From Rheinheimera sp. A13L (GTDB taxonomy: Bacteria; Pseudomonadota; Gammaproteobacteria; Enterobacterales; Alteromonadaceae): a stretch of 61,343 nucleotides of DNA. Both the position numbers and the translations under genes were made by a program. The notes under the pieces are model-generated. The model was not told the origin of the DNA, made no database searches, and saw nothing but the letters and a program-made list of their open reading frames with translations. Location: assembly GCF_000217935.1 (NCBI RefSeq), contig NZ_AFHI01000022.1:1-61343 (forward strand), read 5' to 3'. This document shows, piece after piece, positions 55,737-61,343 of this stretch (position 1 is the first letter of the stretch; each line of letters opens with the position of its first letter).

Positions 55737-58172
55737 ATGCGTAGAAAAACTATAGTGGCCAGTCTTATTGCGGCCAGCCTGAGCGGTCAGCTTTGGGCTC
55801 AGTCTGTGCAAGGGACTGTGGTAGACGAGCAAGGTCAACCTGTGGCGGAAGCCTGGGTGACAGTGGTTGGGCAAAACAAAAAAGTGAAAACTGATGCCTC
55901 AGGTCGTTTTGAATTCACTGATTTGCAGAGTAAACAAGCCGAACTGCATATTGAAGCCAGCAGTTTTGCCCACCGTAATTTCCGTCTGGATTTACCAGCT
56001 CAGGGTGTACAAGGTATTCAGTTGGCGTTGAGCTCTACAGCGCTTGAAGTCATTGATGTCAAAGCCAGTCCATTTCATGCTTCCAGCACAGAATCTGCTT
56101 TGCCTGTCAGTGTGCTGGCTGGTGATCGGCTGAAAATGAATCAACAGTCTACTTTGGGCGATACGCTGAAAAACGAAGTAGGGGTGCACAGTAACTTTTA
56201 TGGCTCTGTGGCCAGTAGCCCTATTATTCGTGGTTTAGATGGCCCACGGGTTTTGATCACGCAAAATGGTTTGGATGCTGGTGATGCCTCTCGCGTTGGG
56301 CCTGATCACAGCGTGTCGGCTGAAGCCAGCACCGCCAGTCAGATTGAAGTATTACGTGGCCCTGCCACTTTGTTTTACGGCAGTGGCGCTATTGGTGGTG
56401 TGGTCAACGTGGTGGATAACAGAATTCCCACTGAGCAAGTCACCAAAGGCGAATGGATGCTGCAGCGTGAGTCGGTGAATAACGAAAAACTGGCTTCAGG
56501 TTCAGCTCAGACTTTTATTGGTCAAACTGGTTTATATGCCGACGTATTCTGGCGTGATAACGATGATTACAGCATTCCGGGTGAAGCAGAAGTGCATCAC
56601 GACGACGAAGATGAAGATCATGATCACGAAGCAGGCGCTTCAGGCAAAGTCGCCAACACAGCAGCAACAGCCAAAGGTTTTAGCTTAGGCAGCAGTTACC
56701 TGCTGGAAAATGGTTTTGTGGGTTTGTCTTTTGGTCAGTTAAAACGTGAATATGGTATTCCGGGCCATAGCCATGGTGGTCATGCTCACGAAGGTGAAGA
56801 GCATGCCGAAGAGTCTGTGTATGCCGATCTGAAACAGGACAGAGTGCAGTTTTTAAGTGAACTGGATCTGGATTTGCCCTGGCTGCAGCAACTGAACAGC
56901 CGCATTGCTTACACAGACTATCAACATATGGAAATTGAAGAGGGCTTAGTAGGTACCACTTTCAAAAACCAGAGCGAAGAAGCCCGTTTTGAATTGCTGC
57001 ATCCGGTGATTGCCGATTGGCGCGGTGGGGGCAGCCTGCACTATAAACACAGTGATTTTGAGGCTGTAGGAGCTGAAGCTTTTACCCCTCCATCCAGTAC
57101 AGAAATGCTGGCAGTCGCCCTGATGGAGGAACGGCATTTTGGCCCAGTGTTATTGCAACTGGGTGCCCGTACTGAGCAGGTGACTATCAATGCAGCTGAT
57201 GTATTGTTACCCCCATTGGCGGCACATTCGCATGACGACGATGCGCATGATCACGACCACGACCACGGCCACGACCATGGTGCAGAATTTATCCGTGTTT
57301 TTGATGTAGAGCATAAGTTTAAACCCTACAGCTTGTCCGCTGGTGCTGTCTGGGATTTTACTGAAGGTTACAACTTAGGTGTGTCAGTGTCCCGTTCAGA
57401 GCGCGCCCCTTCAGCTTCTGAGTTATTGTCATTTGGCCCTCATATTGGCACTGCTTCTTATGAAATTGGTGCGTTATTCAGCCTCAATGACGACCCGCAC
57501 GCAGAACAAGCCATAGTGCTGAATCGCCAGCCGATAGAAATGGAAGTAGCGAACAACCTGGACCTGACTTTCCGTAAAATCAGCGGTGATATTGGTTTGG
57601 TATTTAATGCCTTCTACAACAAAGTAGATAACTACTACTACCAGCAAAACACAGGTTTATTCGCTGAAGACGGCCATAACCATGATCATGGTGACGAAGA
57701 AGGTCATGATCACAGTGGTGAGTTGCCGGTTTATCTTTTTGTGGCAGAAAATGTGATTTTGCATGGCTTTGAATCACAGCTGGTGTGGCAAATTGCTCAG
57801 CCTTATCGCTTCACAGTACAGGCCGATTATATCCGTGCCCGCCTCGACAGAGGGGGTGATTTACCCCGCACTCCTCCACTGCGTTTATCCAGTGAACTGG
57901 CTTATGAAGGCGATCAAATCTCAGCGGATCTTCGTCTGACCCGTTATTTCAAGCAAGACAGAGTTTCAGAGCTGGAAAGTGCAACTGCCGGCTACAACCT
58001 GCTGGATGCCTCAGTCAGTTATCACTTCAGCGGTGCCTTGCAGGACATAGTGCTTTACGTCAAAGGCGAAAACCTGACTGACGAAGAAGCCCGTGTTCAC
58101 ACCTCTTTTTTGAAAGACAAAACCCCTTTGCCAGGCCGTTCTCTGGGTTTAGGTATTCGTGGTCAATTTTAA
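55737..58172 (+). CDS. znuD: TonB-dependent receptor for zinc (ZnuD-like)
   Basis: 811-residue outer-membrane receptor: signal peptide (ASLIAASLSGQLWAQS), a carboxypeptidase-regulatory-like domain about 25-105, TonB plug about 110-220 and 22-strand barrel. Four His-rich loops mark it as a zinc receptor: HHDDEDEDHDHE (56596-56632), the HSHGGHAH loop (56767-56812), the HDHDHDHGHDHG loop (57226-57285) and one at 57673-57720. ATG at 55737 is preceded by GGGGA; TTG at 55725 is also in frame. First gene of the rightward zinc unit. Confidence 0.9.
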   Translation: MRRKTIVASLIAASLSGQLWAQSVQGTVVDEQGQPVAEAWVTVVGQNKKVKTDASGRFEFTDLQSKQAELHIEASSFAHRNFRLDLPAQGVQGIQLALSSTALEVIDVKASPFHASSTESALPVSVLAGDRLKMNQQSTLGDTLKNEVGVHSNFYGSVASSPIIRGLDGPRVLITQNGLDAGDASRVGPDHSVSAEASTASQIEVLRGPATLFYGSGAIGGVVNVVDNRIPTEQVTKGEWMLQRESVNNEKLASGSAQTFIGQTGLYADVFWRDNDDYSIPGEAEVHHDDEDEDHDHEAGASGKVANTAATAKGFSLGSSYLLENGFVGLSFGQLKREYGIPGHSHGGHAHEGEEHAEESVYADLKQDRVQFLSELDLDLPWLQQLNSRIAYTDYQHMEIEEGLVGTTFKNQSEEARFELLHPVIADWRGGGSLHYKHSDFEAVGAEAFTPPSSTEMLAVALMEERHFGPVLLQLGARTEQVTINAADVLLPPLAAHSHDDDAHDHDHDHGHDHGAEFIRVFDVEHKFKPYSLSAGAVWDFTEGYNLGVSVSRSERAPSASELLSFGPHIGTASYEIGALFSLNDDPHAEQAIVLNRQPIEMEVANNLDLTFRKISGDIGLVFNAFYNKVDNYYYQQNTGLFAEDGHNHDHGDEEGHDHSGELPVYLFVAENVILHGFESQLVWQIAQPYRFTVQADYIRARLDRGGDLPRTPPLRLSSELAYEGDQISADLRLTRYFKQDRVSELESATAGYNLLDASVSYHFSGALQDIVLYVKGENLTDEEARVHTSFLKDKTPLPGRSLGLGIRGQF

Positions 58173-58178
58173 GTTTTT

Positions 58179-58218
58179 ATCGCGGCTGCGCTGTTCCTGC
58201 TGAGTCGCGATCTTTTTA
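58179..58218 (+). terminator. Hairpin between the zinc receptor and aztD-like gene
   Basis: Stem ATCGCG-GCT / AGT-CGCGAT (58180-58188, 58204-58212) with one G-T pair and a 15-base loop, followed by CTTTTTAA. It looks like an attenuator-type terminator that could lower expression of the second gene relative to the receptor. Confidence 0.5.
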
Positions 58219-58235
58219 ATTCTTATGGAGTTTGT

Positions 58236-59561
58236 ATGTTGAAATCAAAACTAAATGTGTTGGCGTTACTGATCAGTGCTTCATTCCTGGTCGCCTGTGG
58301 TGACAGCACAACCAATATAGTCGAAAAGGATCCTATTCCTGTGGAAGACGATCATGATCACGGCCACGAAACCGGTACTGGTCGTTTAGTCATTTCGGAT
58401 AAAGACAGCACTATGCTCAGGGTGTACAACCTTGAAGATGGCGACTTATTGGGGCAATTCAGTTCACTGAACAATGCATCAGCTTTGCATGCGTCAGCCA
58501 GCCAGCGTTTTGCTATGGTAGTACAGCGTGATACGGATAAAGTAGAGTTTATCGATGGCGGTTTGTATCAGGAAGATCATGGCGATCACCTGCATCCTTA
58601 TGAAGAAGAACCTCGCTTGATGAGCCTGCAACTCAGTGAAAGCCGGCCTACTCATGTCACCACCACAGATGAACAAATCGCCATCTTTTTTGACGGCAAC
58701 GCGGCAAGCTCCAGTGTGGCAAAAGTAGCATTGCTGAATGATGATCAAATTAATACAGGCAGCAATGACTATCCGGTTTTAACCTACAGCACTCATATGC
58801 ACGGCGCAGCTCAGGCCCGTGGTGAGATCCTGGTTTCAACTATCCGTGATGCAGCAACAGCCAGTACTTTGCCGGATCAGGTCGGTATTTATCATGTGCA
58901 TGGTGACCATTTTCATCTGGAGCAGGAATTTGATATGCGTTGCCCTGGCTTGCATGGCAGTGCACAAAATGCGGATTATGTCAGCTTTGGCTGTACTGAT
59001 GGTGTGATGCTGTTAAAGCAGGACGGCGAAACTTTCACCGCCAGCAAAGTGGCTCATACCACTGATTTCACGGGCACTATGCGTATTGGTACTCTGAAAG
59101 GACATGAAGACGCCCCGCATTTTATCGGTTTTGCCGGTGCTACTGTGTTTTCAGTCAACCCTGAAGCAGGCAGCCTGAATAAAGTGGAATGGCAGGCCGC
59201 TACAGGCGCCAGCATCATAGGTTATGGTTTTGCCGATCATGGCGAAAAGTTTGTGCTGCTGGACTCCACTGGCGCTCTGAGTATCCTGAATTACAATGCA
59301 GAGACTACAACTGGTGCTGCTTTTGAACTGGCAGACAAAGTTCAGATCACCACTGCTGATTTAACCACTATGCCAACAGGCAGTCAGTTACAGCTGGCTA
59401 TATCCGCAGCAGACGACAAGGTTTATGTGGCGGATCCACTGAGCAAAACCGTCAGCACTATTGATCTGGAAGAAGCTGAAGTCACAGAAACTCAGGAGCT
59501 GGGTTTTACACCACATAAACTGGTGTGGCTGGGTATTCCTGCAGGGCATGACGATCACTAA
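58236..59561 (+). CDS. AztD-like zinc metallochaperone, lipoprotein form
   Basis: 441 residues. Lipobox SFLVAC (Cys about 21), His-rich linker (DDHDHGHETG), then a beta-propeller-like body with repeated T-V-V-x-G-x-like blades, HDH loops (EDHGDHLHPYEE; HVHGDHFHLEQ; CPGLHGSAQNA) and terminal GHDDH. The sequence pattern resembles AztD, the periplasmic zinc chaperone of Paracoccus Azt systems. Known AztD is soluble; this one appears lipid-anchored, and no aztABC genes are nearby. It likely receives zinc from the receptor (inference). Confidence 0.75.
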   Translation: MLKSKLNVLALLISASFLVACGDSTTNIVEKDPIPVEDDHDHGHETGTGRLVISDKDSTMLRVYNLEDGDLLGQFSSLNNASALHASASQRFAMVVQRDTDKVEFIDGGLYQEDHGDHLHPYEEEPRLMSLQLSESRPTHVTTTDEQIAIFFDGNAASSSVAKVALLNDDQINTGSNDYPVLTYSTHMHGAAQARGEILVSTIRDAATASTLPDQVGIYHVHGDHFHLEQEFDMRCPGLHGSAQNADYVSFGCTDGVMLLKQDGETFTASKVAHTTDFTGTMRIGTLKGHEDAPHFIGFAGATVFSVNPEAGSLNKVEWQAATGASIIGYGFADHGEKFVLLDSTGALSILNYNAETTTGAAFELADKVQITTADLTTMPTGSQLQLAISAADDKVYVADPLSKTVSTIDLEEAEVTETQELGFTPHKLVWLGIPAGHDDH

Positions 59562-59576
59562 GTTTAACGGAAACAG

Positions 59577-59605
59577 ATCACAGCTACCCTTTTGGTAGCT
59601 GTGGC
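59577..59605. terminator. Terminator-like hairpin between convergent genes
   Basis: Perfect 10-bp stem CACAGCTACC / GGTAGCTGTG (59579-59588, 59594-59603), loop CTTTT. No strong T-run on either side. It lies between the aztD-like gene and rof, which converge. Confidence 0.6.
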
Positions 59606-59615
59606 TGGAATAAAG

Positions 59616-59891
59616 TTAAACAGCACTGTTACCCTTGTGTTGTAACCAAATCTCCTGCTGAGGTGCATTGGCATCCACTACCTCAATACGTTCAATCTGC
59701 ATTAGTGGAATTGCCACTTTTTGCCCGTCCTTCTCCAGCAGTAAAAATTCTTCCTGTGCTGTAGTTCGGGTGTCATCAGCAATACCCGAAATAGTGCTGC
59801 CATCGAGCTGATGGACAAGTACCAGGTATCGTCTCATACAGATAATTTCGACATGATCATGTAAATCGCAAGCAAGAACAGGCTGTTTCAT
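59616..59891 (-). CDS. rof: Rho-binding antiterminator (Rof/YaeO family)
   Basis: 91 residues, Sm-like fold family. CDLHDHVEIICMRRY, LDGSTISGIADDT and EEFLLLEKDG match Rof/YaeO, which binds Rho and blocks RNA entry, lowering Rho-dependent termination. AAGGAG six bases before the ATG. Convergent to the aztD-like gene. Confidence 0.82.
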   Translation of the reverse strand: MKQPVLACDLHDHVEIICMRRYLVLVHQLDGSTISGIADDTRTTAQEEFLLLEKDGQKVAIPLMQIERIEVVDANAPQQEIWLQHKGNSAV

Positions 59892-59986
59892 ACCGGGCTC
59901 CTTGATGTTGAGTAAACCAAAGCTGAGTGCCTTGAGGCCCTGCAGCTTGAGCTATGCACTAAGGGCTCTGGTTATCCTGCCTGCAG

Positions 59987-60466
59987 TCAGCTACGCACCG
60001 TCTTTTCGACTTTAATACCTAATCGTTTGGCGAGGCGGGCCAGATTGGCTCTTTCTAAATCCAGTTGCTTCGCCGCCAGACTCCAGTTGCCTGAAGTTTG
60101 GCTGAGGATTTGAATAATTTGCTGCTTCTGAAATTCTTCAGTGGCAGCTTTCAGGCCCAGGCCATTGCTGTAGAGTATAGGATAAGCCGTTGCTAAGCTG
60201 TTATCGGCTGAAACTGCGCTGGTCGCTAATTCCAGATGCTCTGGCAACAGCGCAATAATATCCCGGGCTTTGGCTTCTTTTCTGGCTTTAAGCGCAGCGC
60301 GGCTAATCACATGTTCCAGTTCACGCACATTGCCTGGCCAGTTGTAGTGCAACAACAGAGACTGAGCAGCTGTGCTGATTTTTAGCTGACGTATGCCCAG
60401 TTTACGGGCTGTCACTTCCAGAAAATAGCCGGCCAGCACTAACACATCCTGTTGCCTGCCTTTTCT
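59987..60466 (-). pseudogene. norR: norR 3' remnant
   Basis: Only the last third (about 160 residues) of a nitric-oxide-sensing sigma-54 regulator remains: the end of the AAA+ domain (NWPGNVRELEH), a linker and the Fis-type helix-turn-helix (LAAKQLDLERANLARLAKRLG). The match to NorR is close. The GAF sensor and the Walker motifs are absent, and the frame reaches the stop codon of the neighbouring binding-protein gene at 60476. It cannot sense NO or act with sigma-54 alone. A GTG at 60445 could in theory start a DNA-binding fragment. Confidence 0.85.
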
Positions 60467-60475
60467 AAAATATAA

Positions 60476-61285
60476 TTACCAAATAAGTGCTTCTGCTTCT
60501 TGCTGAGGTAAATAGACCGAGTAAATTTTTAACAAAGTACCGTCTCTCTTTAGCTCTTCCATCAACAAACGCCAATGTTCAACATCGGGCTGCGTAAAAC
60601 TGGCTTTTGCTAACACTAGCCCATGAGGCACCCCCTGTTCCTGTCGATACCAGTCCAGCATTCTGGGTTGAACTGCAAACTGCAGTTGGGGTAACAAGCG
60701 ACGATAAACAGGGGATTGAGCAAATATAGCCTGAACCCGCCCTTGTTTTAAGGCTTTAAACAACGTGATGCTATCTGTGTAATACAACACTCTGTTCTGA
60801 GTGGTCAATTGCTGCAAAAACGTATCATGTAACAATCCATGCTTGAACGAGCGGACAGCTCCAAATCTGAGATCGGAACGCAGCAAAAATTCCTCTGGCT
60901 GCTGCACAGATAAAGGTACCTCAGGAGACAGCAACACTATATTTTTCATCTGCATATATGGGACAAACCAAGCGAAAAGAAGGCGTTCTGGAGTTTCGAC
61001 ACCCGAAACGCTCATATCAAGATTAGCCTGCTCTAAGTCATACCATATTCTGGCTCTGGGCATCAGACTGCTATAAATTTTACAGCCTGTGCGATGGCGG
61101 ATTTCGTTAATAATGTCTTGATCGATACCACTTCTGCCGTCAAAAAATAATACGCCATGCTCATATAGCCCTGCTGTCCAGGCTTTTTCCGGACATTGGA
61201 TAGCTGCTATTGAAACTGGGGAAAGGTAACTAAAAATCAAACAGATACAACCTATTAGGGTTGTACGAAACCAGTTACCTTTCAT
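60476..61285 (-). CDS. Periplasmic solute-binding-like protein
   Basis: 269-residue SBP_bac_3-type protein: signal peptide 1-28 or so (IGCICLIFSYLSPVSIAA), GIDQDIINEIRHRTGC, LDMSVSGVETPERLL, and the C-terminal LLMEELKRDGTLLKIY typical of the family. The ATG at 61285 has AAGGA ten bases upstream; a TTG at 61318 extends it. Its TAA also closes the norR remnant frame. No transporter genes are beside it within the window. Confidence 0.85.
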   Translation of the reverse strand: MKGNWFRTTLIGCICLIFSYLSPVSIAAIQCPEKAWTAGLYEHGVLFFDGRSGIDQDIINEIRHRTGCKIYSSLMPRARIWYDLEQANLDMSVSGVETPERLLFAWFVPYMQMKNIVLLSPEVPLSVQQPEEFLLRSDLRFGAVRSFKHGLLHDTFLQQLTTQNRVLYYTDSITLFKALKQGRVQAIFAQSPVYRRLLPQLQFAVQPRMLDWYRQEQGVPHGLVLAKASFTQPDVEHWRLLMEELKRDGTLLKIYSVYLPQQEAEALIW

Positions 61286-61343
61286 CGTTGCATTGTCCTT
61301 AAGCCGAAACTGATCCAATGATAAAGCGCTATGACTTAAGTAA

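Overview
The window looks like the chromosome of a gammaproteobacterium of the Alteromonadales/Chromatiaceae type, and Rheinheimera or a close relative is my best guess. The basis is the gene set: lptD-surA-pdxA-rsmA-apaG-apaH, amgK-murU beside lptD, rapA-rluA, DUF3530, DUF3034, DUF3429, GlxA and several c-di-GMP proteins, at moderate GC with short intergenic gaps. No tRNA, rRNA, phage, CRISPR or intact insertion sequence was seen. The only spacer over 300 bases is 37713-38145, which holds a non-coding inverted-repeat element.

Layout. 1-8.7 kb: a chemotaxis receptor, then the envelope/housekeeping operon lptD-surA-pdxA-rsmA-apaG-apaH (minus strand). 8.9-11.3 kb: amgK-murU-djlA (plus strand), cell-wall recycling plus a membrane J-protein. 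11.3-20.8 kb: DUF486 and DUF3530 proteins, an OmpA-like porin, rluA-rapA, phoH, an anchored surface protein and a second pseudouridine synthase. 20.8-31.9 kb: a TPR membrane protein, a glycerate kinase facing a hydroxyacid dehydrogenase, a tightly coupled operon GGDEF/EAL - DUF3034 - lipoprotein truncated haemoglobin - dehydrogenase, then a patatin/Omp85 two-in-one protein and a periplasmic binding protein. 32-40 kb: a GlxA-type regulator, rhodanese, DUF3429, an orphan protein resembling the Toprim half of JetD/MksG, a giant DUF2339 membrane protein, the repeat element and a NavAb-like sodium channel. 39.6-46 kb: an RND efflux operon with its TetR regulator as last gene. 46-51 kb: hemN, trhP (yegQ), a ferredoxin, a fungal-type cytosine deaminase broken by one frameshift, and a GAF-PAS-GGDEF cyclase.

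51.3-59.6 kb is a zinc-starvation locus. A palindromic Zur-box-like site at 55670-55691 lies between two divergent units. The leftward unit is merC-like, COG0523 GTPase, DUF1826, zrgA-like His-rich periplasmic protein, zur and a second COG0523 GTPase. The rightward unit is a His-rich ZnuD-like TonB receptor and an AztD-like His-rich lipoprotein. Together they suggest import over the outer membrane, periplasmic hand-over and cytoplasmic delivery of zinc under Zur control. The DUF1826 protein carries an H-x-D...H...R pattern like Fe(II)/2-oxoglutarate oxygenases. The window ends with rof, a 3' remnant of norR and a binding protein that abuts the remnant.

Most worth a second look: the DUF1826 oxygenase hypothesis and the AztD lipoprotein without a visible AztABC; the transposon-like element that inserted inside a stop codon and preserved it; the orphan JetD/Toprim-like gene; the haemoglobin-lipoprotein/c-di-GMP operon; and the frameshifted cytosine deaminase.
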